A DNA stretch of 64,000 nucleotides from Sva-07 sp963698435 (GCA_963698435.1 CAVOQV010000007.1:62001-126000); one strand, 5' to 3'. Positions 41,795 through 50,512 are shown, counted from the stretch's first letter. Notes: generated by a model from the sequence alone, not told the origin. Numbers and translations are program-made.

Positions 41795-42202
41795 ATGGCA
41801 ACGATCCTGGCCCACATCACCGTCCGACCCGGCACCGAGGCCGACTTCGAAGCCCTGGCCCGCACGCTCTACGAGGGGACGCACGCGACCGAGACGGCCG
41901 TACGCCACTACGAGTACTGGCGGGGGTCGGAGCCCCGGACCTACTACACGCTGCTCTCGTTCGACGATCACCGGGGATTCATCGCGCACCAGACGAGTGA
42001 CCATCACGAGTCGGCATCGCCGGAACTCGGCCGGATGATCGAGAGCCTCCGCCTCGAATGGGTCGACCCGGTTCCGGGTGCCAGCGCCCTGAACCCGACG
42101 AGGATGCAGACCGCGCCTCCCGACGCCGACCAGCTCACGATCGACTACACCGATCGCTTCGCCGCCGTCCTCGCCGACTGGTGGTCCACCGTCGACGAGT
42201 AA
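41795..42202 (+). CDS. ABM-domain-like small protein
   Basis: 135 residues from the ATG at 41795. 'ATILAHITVRPGTEADFEALARTLYEGTHATE' and 'YYTLLSFDDHRGFIAHQTSDHHE' suggest the ferredoxin-like ABM fold, with an extra C-terminal helix-rich ~35 residues. Several His at 'DDHRG' and 'SDHHES' could bind metal or heme. Convergent with the candidate selenoprotein gene. Role unknown. Confidence 0.7.
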   Translation: MATILAHITVRPGTEADFEALARTLYEGTHATETAVRHYEYWRGSEPRTYYTLLSFDDHRGFIAHQTSDHHESASPELGRMIESLRLEWVDPVPGASALNPTRMQTAPPDADQLTIDYTDRFAAVLADWWSTVDE

Positions 42203-42229
42203 CCCCTCGTCGGGGTCCGGAACGCCATG

Positions 42230-42736
42230 TCAGGGGTCGGTGGGCGGCTCGCGGCTCCAGAGCACGTCGAAGTCCACGGCGATGTCGAGGACCTGGTAAG
42301 CCCGCCCCATGCCGACACAGAACCCACAGGTGATCGTCAGGTCGAGCAGTTCGCGGTCGGAGAAGTGCTCGCTCATCCGTGCCCACATCGCGTCATCGAT
42401 GCCGCGATGGTCGATGGCGAACTGTTCGGCGAACTCGGCCGCAAGGCGCTCTCTCGGCGTGAAGTCCGGGTGGTCGTAGTACTGGTGGACGTGCTGGTAG
42501 AGCTCGTCGGTCAATCCCTGCTGCATCGCCGATGCAGCTCTGGTGTTCAGTCAAACGTGACACTCGTTGAGCTGGGCGATGCGCATACGGGCGACTTCGC
42601 GCTCGCGTACCGGAAGGCTCGACTGCACGTAGACGGCCTCACCCATCGCGCCCATCGCCTTGCCCAGATGGGGCGCGAGCTCCCAGATGCGCTTCGCTTC
42701 GAGGCCGTCGCCCTCGGGAACGTCGATACGGGCCAT
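42230..42736 (-). CDS. Carboxymuconolactone-decarboxylase/AhpD-family protein with in-frame TGA: candidate selenoprotein (CxxU)
   Basis: The start is the ATG at 42736, overlapping the Rieske stop (TGATG). The frame runs 61 codons to 'RMRIAQLNECHV', meets TGA at 42551-42553, then continues in the same frame as 'LNTRAASAMQQGLTDELY' to a normal stop at 42230, 168 residues in all. Both halves belong to one CMD/AhpD-like protein: 'RERLAAEFAEQFAIDH' and 'LLDLTITCGFCVGMGR' are the usual C-terminal motifs. In this family the motif is CxxC; here C59-H-V-TGA62, so the TGA sits exactly where the second Cys is expected. AhpD-like selenoproteins with CxxU or UxxC are a known group. A hairpin fitting the bacterial SECIS pattern follows 12 nt later (42520-42538). 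Alternatives: nonsense mutation of TGC or TGT, or sequence error. Machinery genes (selA-D) are not in the window. Confidence 0.7.
42520..42538 (-). promoter_or_regulatory. Candidate bacterial SECIS hairpin
   Basis: On the coding strand GCTGCATC-GGC-GATGCAGC forms a perfect 8-bp stem with a 3-nt loop. It begins 12 nt after the TGA, so the loop is 20 nt from it. The published bacterial SECIS description asks for a small apical loop with a G in its first two positions and roughly 16-37 nt between UGA and loop; this fits on each point. GC-rich DNA yields hairpins by chance, so it is supportive and not proof. Confidence 0.6.
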
Positions 42737-43995
42737 CAGGTCTCCTTGGTGGTGGGGCCGGCAACAGGGATCGAGTCGAGCAGGTCGTCGACCCAGCGGT
42801 GGAACATCTGGTTGCCCGGCTCGTTGCGCCCGAAGACGAACTCGGTGTTCGCTCCGGATCCCAGTGCTGACTGGATGCCGAGGCCGGTCTTGTAGTCCTC
42901 TTCGTTGACCACCCATTCGAGGAAGTCGGCTCGCTTCAGTGTCTCGGCGCGTTCCTCATCCGAGGCGCTCTTCGCGATCAGGTGGGTCTGGACCGTGCGG
43001 GACCGATCCGATGTCGGGCCGGGGAAGAGCTGACTGACCATCGCCCCGCGACCGCCGTTGCCGGCGACCGAGACGTGGGGGAACACGGTGTGCACGAAAC
43101 CGACGTACTTCGCCGGGTTCCAGTCGGCTGGCGGGATGTCGCGCAGTTCGGGAGTGACACGGCGGGCGAACGCAACGCGCTGGTGCGGCCCCCACGCGTC
43201 CCAGGTCATCACGTTGCCCATGACGTCCACGCCGAGCGTGTCCCGGTGCAGGATGTCGAGGTGGTAGCCGTCGACGTAGCCGTCGAACGCGACCTTCCAG
43301 TTCGGCCCGATCAATACCCGTTCGTCGAGGAGTTCCATGTCGGCGAGGCCGAGCTGATCGAGTGCGACGTCGTAGCCACCCAGCCAACGGTCGAGGTCGA
43401 GTTCCGCTCCCGCGCGCGACACGACGAACACCATGCCGCTGCGTTCTTCGCACGGCAGCTCGGTGAGGCCATGCGTGTCGGTGTCGACGTCACCGAACTT
43501 GCTGCGTCCGGAGATCCCCACCAACGCTCCCGCGTTGTCGTAGCTCCACGCGTGGTACGGGCAGGTGAACCGGCGCGTCTGTCCGCACCCTTCGCCGACC
43601 ACCAGTGCTCCTCGATGTCGACAGGCGTTGATGAACGCCTTGACGCTGCCGTCGGCCTGGCGAACGGTCAGCACCGGGACGCCGGCGATGTCGATCGACC
43701 GGTACGACCCTGGCTCGGGGATGTGCGCACTCATCGCTGACACGACCGGCCCGTTGCGGAACAGGGCATCGACCTCGCGCTCCCACCGCTCTGCGTCGAG
43801 GTAGTGGTCGACCGGCACGGCCATGGTGTCGTCGAGCGAGTCGGTGGTGTTCTCGTCGAGGTGGGTCAGCAGGCGACCGGCGACCGCGTGCCAATCCGGC
43901 TGCCACGGTCGGCCGTGGTGGTCGAGTTCGGTCGGCTGCGTGAATCGGCCGTACGAGGGTGCAGTGGCCGGGGCGCTGATCTCGCTCGTGGTCAT
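42736..43995 (-). CDS. Rieske [2Fe-2S] ring-hydroxylating oxygenase, alpha subunit
   Basis: 419 residues from the ATG at 43995 (ATGA overlap with the molybdopterin enzyme stop). Rieske ligands lie in 'CRHRGA' and 'CPYHAW'; the catalytic-iron motif is 'DGYVDGYHLDILHRD' (Y-H-x4-H). 'ESGMVF'-like 'ERSGMVFVVSRAGAELD' and 'GPNWKVAFDGY' are standard. The operon order is molybdopterin oxidoreductase, Rieske oxygenase, CMD-type protein, all overlapping, so the three probably act on one pathway. Substrate unknown. Confidence 0.9.
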   Translation of the reverse strand: MTTSEISAPATAPSYGRFTQPTELDHHGRPWQPDWHAVAGRLLTHLDENTTDSLDDTMAVPVDHYLDAERWEREVDALFRNGPVVSAMSAHIPEPGSYRSIDIAGVPVLTVRQADGSVKAFINACRHRGALVVGEGCGQTRRFTCPYHAWSYDNAGALVGISGRSKFGDVDTDTHGLTELPCEERSGMVFVVSRAGAELDLDRWLGGYDVALDQLGLADMELLDERVLIGPNWKVAFDGYVDGYHLDILHRDTLGVDVMGNVMTWDAWGPHQRVAFARRVTPELRDIPPADWNPAKYVGFVHTVFPHVSVAGNGGRGAMVSQLFPGPTSDRSRTVQTHLIAKSASDEERAETLKRADFLEWVVNEEDYKTGLGIQSALGSGANTEFVFGRNEPGNQMFHRWVDDLLDSIPVAGPTTKET

Positions 43996-46157
43996 GCAGG
44001 CACCTCCGCTTTGCTGACGGCAACGGGAATCGCACTGGAGACGACCATGCCGGTGACCGAGTCGTGACCCGCGTCGACGGACACCAGACGGCTCGTGGGC
44101 GTCCCGATGTCTCTGACCTTCTCGTCGGTGAGCGATGTTCCGCCCCACGAGTGTGCCATCGAGATCACACCGCGTTTGACGTCGTCGGCGGGCTCGACCA
44201 CGCCGACCAGCCTGCCCGACGGCGAGGTGATCTCGACGAGGTCGCCGCTGACCATGCCGAGCTCGGCCACGTCGTCGGGGTGCATGTAGGCCGGATTCGT
44301 CGTCCCCTTGCGGGCGAGCGCCGGGAGTTCCGTTCCCGTCGAGTTCAAGACGTGCTTGAGCCGGCGGCTCACCAGCCGGAACGGGTAGGCGCTGACGTCG
44401 ATGTCGCCGAGCATCGGTGCCGGCTCGACTCGGAGCGCCGCGAGTTCGGCCATGAAGTCCTCGGGCGCCGGCGTGAACTTGATCGTGCAACTCGGGTCCG
44501 CAGGTTCGACGACCAGCCGGAGATCGGGATGTACCTTGCGGCGATTGGCCCGCACCTCGTCGAGCGGCATACGCGATCCAGCGTAGGAACGTTCGATGAT
44601 CTCGTCGGTCGATGGTCGCGTGCCCATGTCGGGCGATCCCCCGGGCAGCGGCAGCGTGCTGCCCAGCCGTGATGCCAGTTCCCAGAAGACCTCCCACTCG
44701 TTCAGTACGTCACCGTCACGCTCGACCACCGGATCGGTGTAGTTGGTGTACGGCAGACGGAACCAGCGGTCCATCAGGTGCGGGACGTCGGCGCGCTCGA
44801 GCGCCAGGGTGGGTGCGATGACGTAGTCGGCGAACTCTGCCGTCGGTGTCATGCGGTAGTCGATGACGACGAGCAACTCGAGGTCGGCCAGCGCCTCGAG
44901 GGTGAGTTCGTGATTCGGGAACGCCACGGCAGGATTGCCACCGCTGACGATCAGCGCACGGATGCGTCCCTCTCCGGGCGTGAGGATCTCCTCGGCGAGC
45001 GCAGCCGTCGGCATCTCGCCGCGGTAGCCCCGCAGGTTCCGAAGGCGTGAGGGCGGCCCGCTGGCCGGGGCGCGAGGGGCGGTCGCCTGCGCCCGGTGTG
45101 GCATCTCCGGATAGAGGAGCAGGCCGTTCTCGATGAGGTCGCCCTCGCGGTTGACACGACCCAGGATGGTGTTCAACACGACGGTGAGATGCTCGGTCAG
45201 GCTCGAATGGGCGGCCATGTTCGGTCCCGTCCCGGTCCCCGCGGTTCCTCGGGGTCCTGCGGCGAAGAGCCGAGTTGCTGCGACGATGTCGTCCGCGTCG
45301 AGCTGGCAACGCTCGGCGACGTAGTCGAGGGTGAACCCGTCGACCGCGTCGGTGAGCTCACCCAGCTGGCTGACCCACCGGTCGCAGAACTCGTGATCGT
45401 GGAGGCCCTCCTCGAGCACGATGCGGATCATCCCGGCGAGCAGCGTCGGGTCTTCACCGGGCCGGATCTGCAGGTGGATGTCGGCGAATCCGGCCAACTC
45501 GGTGCGGCGCGGATCGATCACGATGAGCTTCATGCCCTCGGCCTTGCGTCGGCGCATGACGACGAACGGGTTGGTTCCCTGGAGTCCGCCGATCGGAGCG
45601 TAGGACGACACCATCGAGTTGTACCCGATCGCCATGTGGACGTCGGAGTCGGTGAAGTTGTGATAACCCGCTTCCCATCCGCCGAGGCGCAGCATCGCGA
45701 GGCCCTTCGCCGGCTGGTCGATGGTCACCGATGTGTAGAACGACACGGAGTCGATGCCCTGGTGGAAGGCACGCGCAACGGGGACCGCCACCGAGTTCTG
45801 ATAGCCGCCGGTCCCGGTGTAGGACGCCACGGCGCGCGGACCGTAGGTGTCGATGATGCGGCGGAGTTCCGCGGCGATCTCGTCGAGCGCTTCGGAGCTG
45901 TTCACCTGCTCGAAGGTGCCGTCCGGCCGGCGCCGCAGCGGGGAGCGCAGGCGGTTGGGGTCGGACATCTGGTCGGGGATCTGGCGCCCCTTGATGCACG
46001 TGTATCCCTCGAACAGCGGGTCGTCCATCACGCCGCGAACGGCGACGACCCGGTTGTCGACGACATCGACCTCCATGGGACAGCTGGCATGGCAGACCCG
46101 ACAGAAGGTCGCCTTCGTCTGCAGTTCCGCGGTCGGTTCGGGTGTGGTGGATGTCAT
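43992..46157 (-). CDS. Molybdopterin-dependent oxidoreductase, formate-dehydrogenase/DMSO-reductase family
   Basis: 721 residues. The N-terminal 4Fe-4S motif is C19-x2-C22-x3-C26...C54 ('CRVCHASC' and 'YTCIKGR'). The Mo-bis-MGD body includes 'RAVASYTGTGGYQN' and 'ALIVSGGNPAVAFPNHELT', and the molydopterin dinucleotide-binding C-terminal domain has 'NPAYMHPDDVAELGMVSGDLVEITSPSGRL'. There is no Tat signal, so it is cytoplasmic. No in-frame TGA and no obvious catalytic Cys/Sec site of formate dehydrogenase was seen. No separate iron-sulfur or membrane subunit is adjacent. Divergent from an LLM gene with a conserved dyad (46185-46218) between them. Confidence 0.88.
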   Translation of the reverse strand: MTSTTPEPTAELQTKATFCRVCHASCPMEVDVVDNRVVAVRGVMDDPLFEGYTCIKGRQIPDQMSDPNRLRSPLRRRPDGTFEQVNSSEALDEIAAELRRIIDTYGPRAVASYTGTGGYQNSVAVPVARAFHQGIDSVSFYTSVTIDQPAKGLAMLRLGGWEAGYHNFTDSDVHMAIGYNSMVSSYAPIGGLQGTNPFVVMRRRKAEGMKLIVIDPRRTELAGFADIHLQIRPGEDPTLLAGMIRIVLEEGLHDHEFCDRWVSQLGELTDAVDGFTLDYVAERCQLDADDIVAATRLFAAGPRGTAGTGTGPNMAAHSSLTEHLTVVLNTILGRVNREGDLIENGLLLYPEMPHRAQATAPRAPASGPPSRLRNLRGYRGEMPTAALAEEILTPGEGRIRALIVSGGNPAVAFPNHELTLEALADLELLVVIDYRMTPTAEFADYVIAPTLALERADVPHLMDRWFRLPYTNYTDPVVERDGDVLNEWEVFWELASRLGSTLPLPGGSPDMGTRPSTDEIIERSYAGSRMPLDEVRANRRKVHPDLRLVVEPADPSCTIKFTPAPEDFMAELAALRVEPAPMLGDIDVSAYPFRLVSRRLKHVLNSTGTELPALARKGTTNPAYMHPDDVAELGMVSGDLVEITSPSGRLVGVVEPADDVKRGVISMAHSWGGTSLTDEKVRDIGTPTSRLVSVDAGHDSVTGMVVSSAIPVAVSKAEVPA

Positions 46158-46184
46158 GCGTGACGCCTCCGGTCGTTTCCGTAC

Positions 46185-46218
46185 GTTCGTAAACTAACCC
46201 GTCGGCTAGTTTCTGAAC
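46185..46218. promoter_or_regulatory. Long imperfect palindrome, candidate operator in divergent promoter
   Basis: GTTCGTAAACTAACC (46185-46199) and GGCTAGTTTCTGAAC (46204-46218) are complementary at 12 of 15 positions around a 4-bp centre. It lies between the molybdopterin operon (minus) and the LLM genes (plus). CGGCTAGTTTCTG in its right arm recurs with one mismatch at 34961-34973 upstream of the branched-chain binding protein. It could be a TetR-type operator common to both; no regulator gene is adjacent. Confidence 0.55.
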
Positions 46219-46282
46219 GCAGCAGACGTCGAGCTACAGGGGGGTATCGGGTGGAGGTTCTTCGAGACACGGGTGACGTTCG

Positions 46283-47251
46283 ATGACGCGCCCGTTCCGA
46301 TTCGGACTGCAGAGCTTCAACACCACCGGCCCGCAGGACTGGCGTGATCAGGCTCGGCATGCGGAGGCCCTGGGATTCAGCACGTTCAGCGTGGCCGACC
46401 ACGTGATCGGCCCAGGTCCGGCGTTGGCCGCCACCAATCATCCGGTGCAGGACATCGCGGCGATTCCCGCGATGGTCGTCGCGATCGAGGCGACGAGCAC
46501 GATCAACATCGGCTCGCGGGTGTTCTGTACCGATTACCGCCAACCGGTCATGTTCGCGAAGGAGTTGGCGACGCTCGCGTACTTCGCCGAAGGTCGTCTC
46601 GAGATCGGGCTCGGCGCCGGATGGCTGCAGGGCGAGTACGAAGCGATGGGCGTGCCGTGGGATCCCGCCGGGGTGCGCATCGATCGCATGGAGGAGACCA
46701 TCGCGTTGATCCGGGCCCACTTCGCCGAAGGTGAGATCGACGTCGACGGCGCCCACGTGCACGCCAGAGGTTTCGAAGGCGTCCCCAAGGTCCCGACCGG
46801 TCTGCCCCCGATCATGATCGGTGGGGGAGCGCCGCGCGTGCTCGGCATCGCCGGACGCGAGGCCGACATCGTCAGTCTGAACTTCGACAACAGCTCCGGC
46901 AAGATCGGCCCCGCCGGTGTCGGCAGCAGCACCGCGGAACTCACCGCGCAGAAGATCGAGTGGATCCGCGCCGGAGCTGGTGACCGCTTCGACGATCTGG
47001 AACTCGAGATCGCGGGGTACTTCACGGTCGTCACCGACGACCGCGAGGACACGCTGGCGAAGATGGCACCGATGTTCGGTCTCGAGCCCGCCGTGTTCGG
47101 CGAACACCCGCACGCGCTCATCGGCTCCGTCGACTCGATCTGCGACCAACTCGTCGAGCGGCGCGAGACCTACGGGATCTCGTACATCACGTTCGCAGGT
47201 CGGACGGTCGATGCCGTCGCCCCCATCGTCGAGCGGCTCGCCGGAACCTGA
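46283..47251 (+). CDS. LLM-class F420-dependent oxidoreductase
   Basis: 322 residues from the ATG at 46283. The TIM-barrel LLM pattern includes 'RFGLQSFNTTGPQDWRDQARHAEALGFSTFSVADHV', 'GRLEIGLGAGWLQGEYEAMG' and 'PIMIGGGAPRVLGIAGREADI'. The AGW and GGG segments are characteristic of the F420-dependent subgroup (TIGR03621-like). It is followed within 52 bp by another LLM gene. It likely transfers hydride to a ketone, imine or double bond of the pathway. Confidence 0.87.
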   Translation: MTRPFRFGLQSFNTTGPQDWRDQARHAEALGFSTFSVADHVIGPGPALAATNHPVQDIAAIPAMVVAIEATSTINIGSRVFCTDYRQPVMFAKELATLAYFAEGRLEIGLGAGWLQGEYEAMGVPWDPAGVRIDRMEETIALIRAHFAEGEIDVDGAHVHARGFEGVPKVPTGLPPIMIGGGAPRVLGIAGREADIVSLNFDNSSGKIGPAGVGSSTAELTAQKIEWIRAGAGDRFDDLELEIAGYFTVVTDDREDTLAKMAPMFGLEPAVFGEHPHALIGSVDSICDQLVERRETYGISYITFAGRTVDAVAPIVERLAGT

Positions 47252-47302
47252 GCACCGAACACCAACCCACGAATCGATACCACGAACCACGAAAAGGACA
47301 CC

Positions 47303-48391
47303 ATGAAAGTCGGAGTCAACCTGCCCTCTCAGTTCCCGTTCGGGAGCACCGTGCAGATGATGGAGGTCTACGAACAGGTCGGGTTCGACTCGTACTGGTC
47401 GCCCGACCACATGCTCGGCGTCTTCCACCCGGGGCTGTGGAGCGAGATCCCGCTGTCGGATCTCGCAGCCGACCCCGACGCGTTCTACGACCCGTTCTGC
47501 TACGGCGCCGTGGTCGGCACGATGACCGACAAGCCCTTCGGCATCTCGGTCACCGACGCGACGCGGCGCGGTGCGGCCGACCTGGCCCGCACCGCTCTGA
47601 CGCTCAACGACCTGAACCCCGGCGGGTTCATCCTCGGCATCGGGTCGGGCGAGGCCGAGAGCCTCGTCCCGTTCGGGTACCCGTTCGAGAAGCCGGTGTC
47701 GATCCTCGCCGACGTCCTGCGCGATCTCCGATCGCTGCTCGACACCGGGCTGATGGCCGACGGCGGCGTCGGGCGCATGGGGCTCCCGCTCGAGGCCGAG
47801 GGTCGCGGCAAGCCGCCCGTCTGGGTGGCGGGCCACGGTCCCCGGATGCTCAAGCTCACCGGCGAGTACGGCGACGGCTGGATCCCGGCGTGGTGGATGA
47901 CCCCGGAGGAGTACGGCGCGAAACGCGAGATCATCGCTGGTCACGCCGCCGCGGCGGGCCGGCCGATGCCGGAATGTTCGCTGCTCCCGTTCGTGCTGTT
48001 CGCCGAGAGCGCCGAGGCCGCTGCAGAGATGTTCGAACGCGAGCCGCTGGGGAAGCTGTTCGGGCTGTTCGCGATGGGACACATGTGGGAAGCCCACGGG
48101 TTGGAACACCCGCTCGGCAACGACTCGAAGGGTTTCGTTGACGTGATCATCCACGACCTCGATCCCGACGAGCTCCGCGACGTCGCCAAGACGATCCCGT
48201 TCGAGATGGTGCAGGAGGTGCTCTTCGTCGGCAACTCCGAGGAACTGACGGGCCAGTTCGAGGCGTACGCACGCAACGGCCTCGAGCACGTCGTGCTCGC
48301 GAACATCACCGGCGTGGTCGGCGGCATGGACGAAATCCTGGCGCGCGGCATGGAGCTGCCGACCCTCAAGCAGATGCTGTCCGACCTGTGA
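47303..48391 (+). CDS. LLM-class F420-dependent oxidoreductase
   Basis: 362 residues; ATG at 47303 preceded by GAAAAGGACACC. 'YEQVGFDSYWSPDHMLGVFHPGLW' (substrate and cofactor barrel face), 'NPGGFILGIGSGEAESLVPFG' and 'PPVWVAGHGPRMLKLTGEYGDGW' are conserved with F420-dependent glucose-6-phosphate dehydrogenase/mer-type LLM proteins. It is clearly different from the preceding LLM gene and not a recent duplicate. The P450 gene follows 40 bp later. Confidence 0.87.
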   Translation: MKVGVNLPSQFPFGSTVQMMEVYEQVGFDSYWSPDHMLGVFHPGLWSEIPLSDLAADPDAFYDPFCYGAVVGTMTDKPFGISVTDATRRGAADLARTALTLNDLNPGGFILGIGSGEAESLVPFGYPFEKPVSILADVLRDLRSLLDTGLMADGGVGRMGLPLEAEGRGKPPVWVAGHGPRMLKLTGEYGDGWIPAWWMTPEEYGAKREIIAGHAAAAGRPMPECSLLPFVLFAESAEAAAEMFEREPLGKLFGLFAMGHMWEAHGLEHPLGNDSKGFVDVIIHDLDPDELRDVAKTIPFEMVQEVLFVGNSEELTGQFEAYARNGLEHVVLANITGVVGGMDEILARGMELPTLKQMLSDL

Positions 48392-48431
48392 CCATCACGA
48401 CCCGTCCGAACCGACCCTCAAGGAGTTCACG

Positions 48432-49700
48432 ATGACTGCCGATCTCGCTACGTTCAACCCGTTCGACCCCGCTGCGATCCAGTGCCCGTTCCCGCACTAT
48501 GCGCAGATGCGCGACGAAGCGCCCGTGGCGCTCATCGAGTCCGTCGGCATGTATCTGGTCACCAATCACGAGTTGGTGATGCAGGTGCTTCGGGATCCGG
48601 CGACCTACTCGTCGCTGTTCGGCGGAGCCAGCATGCCGCTGCCTCCGGGGGCTCGCGAGAAGATGATGGAGGTGATGGCCGACGGCTATCCCCGTGTCCC
48701 CACGATGCTCACCGCCGACATGCCAGAACACACCCGGTACCGCCGGCTGGTGTCGAAGGCGTTCACGCCGAAGGTGGTCGCCGAGCTCGAACCGGTGATC
48801 CGCTCGATCACCACCCGCCTGATCGATTCCTGGATCGACAGCGGTCGCATCGAGTTCGTCGAGCAGTTCGGCGTACCACTGCCGGTCGAGGTGATCGCCC
48901 ACGCTCTCAACGTGCCTGATTCGCGCCTCGCCGATTTCAAGCGCTGGTCCGACGACTCGATTGCCGGGATCGGCACCGACATCTCGCTCGAACAGCGACT
49001 CGACGCCGAGCGCGGCGTGAACGAGTTCCAGCACTACTTCGCTGCCGAACTCGAGCGGCGCAGGAGCGAACCGCAGAACGACCTGCTGACAGCACTGCTC
49101 AACGCCCGGATCGACGACGACGATCCTGAAGTGACCGACAAGCGTCCGCTCGACGTCCCGGAGATGCTGAGCATCATCCAGCAACTCCTCGTCGCCGGCA
49201 ACGAGACGACGACGAAGCTGCTGACCGAGACAATGCGACTGCTGGCCGAGAACCCCGACGAGTGGACACGGCTGAAGCAGGACCCGACCCGGGCCCCGCA
49301 GATCGTCGAGGAGGCGCTGCGGTTGTCGACGCCGACGCAGGGTATGTTCAGAATCTCGACCAAGGATCACGAACTCGGCGGCGTCCACATTCCCGAAGGG
49401 GCCCGGATCGTGATCGTGTTCGCGTCGGCGAATCGTGACGAGTCGCTGTACCCCGACCCGGACGGTTTCGATCCTGATCGCGACAACCTGCGTGATCACC
49501 TGGCATTCGGCAAGGGCATCCACTTCTGCCTCGGCGCGGCGTTGTCGCGTCTCGAGGGCAAGGTGGCACTCGAGGAACTCTCGAGCCGGCTGGAGAGCTT
49601 CTCGCTGTCGGAGACCAACGAGTACCAATACTTCCCGAGCTTCCTGCTGCGGGGATTGACCCGACTCGACGTCGATGTCGTCCCGGCGGGGGCGGCCTGA
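48432..49700 (+). CDS. Cytochrome P450
   Basis: 422 residues. The I-helix is 'LLVAGNETTTKLL' (Asn in place of the usual His or acid before the ETT), the K-helix ExxR is in 'IVEEALRLSTPTQGMFR', and the heme loop is 'FGKGIHFCLGAALSR'. The N-terminal 'DPAAIQCPFPHYAQMRDEAPV' is typical of CYP families in actinobacteria. It overlaps the SDR start by one base. A fourth-step oxidation with that SDR is plausible. Confidence 0.92.
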   Translation: MTADLATFNPFDPAAIQCPFPHYAQMRDEAPVALIESVGMYLVTNHELVMQVLRDPATYSSLFGGASMPLPPGAREKMMEVMADGYPRVPTMLTADMPEHTRYRRLVSKAFTPKVVAELEPVIRSITTRLIDSWIDSGRIEFVEQFGVPLPVEVIAHALNVPDSRLADFKRWSDDSIAGIGTDISLEQRLDAERGVNEFQHYFAAELERRRSEPQNDLLTALLNARIDDDDPEVTDKRPLDVPEMLSIIQQLLVAGNETTTKLLTETMRLLAENPDEWTRLKQDPTRAPQIVEEALRLSTPTQGMFRISTKDHELGGVHIPEGARIVIVFASANRDESLYPDPDGFDPDRDNLRDHLAFGKGIHFCLGAALSRLEGKVALEELSSRLESFSLSETNEYQYFPSFLLRGLTRLDVDVVPAGAA

Positions 49701-50512
49701 TGTCCGGGCCATTGGCGGGCAAGATCGCCGTCGTCACGGGGTCGAGTCGGGGCATCGGTCGCGGCACGGCCGTTGCACTCGGCGAGCAGGGTGCCACCGT
49801 CTACATCACAGGACGCAGTACAGGATCGGGTGAACTCACGATCGACCGGACGGCCGCGCTCGTCGATGAAGCGGGCGGTCACGGCATCGCCGTGCAGACC
49901 GACCACGGCGACGACGACCAGATCGCCGCGCTGTTCGATCGTGTGCGGGCCGACCAGGGCAAGCTCGACATCCTGGTCAACAACGTCTACAAGATCCCCG
50001 ACCCGCCGGCGTGGGGCGGCGGGTTCTGGGACCACCCGATCTCGATCTGGGACGACCAGGTCGGCATCGGGCTGCGGGCGCACTACGTGGCCTCGTGGCA
50101 TGCGGCGCCGCTGCTGTTCGCAGCGGGACCGGGCGGCTTCATCTGCAACATCTCCTCGCCCGGTGGCCAGAGCTATCACTTCAGCTCCTCCTACGGGGCC
50201 GGCAAGGCCGGGCTCGATCGGCTCGGCGCAGACATGGCGATCGAGCTGGAACCGAAAGGGATCGCCGTCGTCACGGTCTATCCCGGCACGGTGTCGACGG
50301 AGTTCATCGTCGAATGGTCGGGCCAGCGTGACACCGATCTCGACGGCGCTCAAACACCGCTCGTCGTCGGCCGCAGCGTCGCGGCGCTGGCCACGGCACC
50401 TGACCTGATGGAGCGTTCGGGTTCGATCCAGTGGGTCGAGGATCTCGGCGAGGAGTTCGGCCTGGTCGACGAACACGGCCGTTCTCCGGCGAAGTACGCC
50501 CGCCGCCTCTGA
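49700..50512 (+). CDS. SDR oxidoreductase
   Basis: 270 residues (TGATG overlap with the P450). 'VTGSSRGIGRGTAVAL' is the cofactor motif, followed by an Arg-rich strand end 'YITGRSTGSG', which suggests NADP(H). The active site is 'YGAGK' with Ser in 'NISSPGGQSYHFSS'. The C-terminal 'GSIQWVEDLGEEFGLVDEHGRSP' replaces the usual DGG ending, as in the DHRS1-type SDRs. It converges on the mutase operon. Confidence 0.87.
   Translation: MSGPLAGKIAVVTGSSRGIGRGTAVALGEQGATVYITGRSTGSGELTIDRTAALVDEAGGHGIAVQTDHGDDDQIAALFDRVRADQGKLDILVNNVYKIPDPPAWGGGFWDHPISIWDDQVGIGLRAHYVASWHAAPLLFAAGPGGFICNISSPGGQSYHFSSSYGAGKAGLDRLGADMAIELEPKGIAVVTVYPGTVSTEFIVEWSGQRDTDLDGAQTPLVVGRSVAALATAPDLMERSGSIQWVEDLGEEFGLVDEHGRSPAKYARRL

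Noticed and set aside
43992..46157. Selenocysteine in the molybdopterin oxidoreductase
   Set aside because: The frame has no internal TGA, and the usual formate-dehydrogenase Cys/Sec site was not found; it is treated as a normal gene.
46154..48289. 711-codon open frame on the minus strand over the two LLM genes
   Set aside because: It is the complement of real genes with clear LLM motifs and has no recognisable domain; long antisense frames are normal in high-GC DNA.
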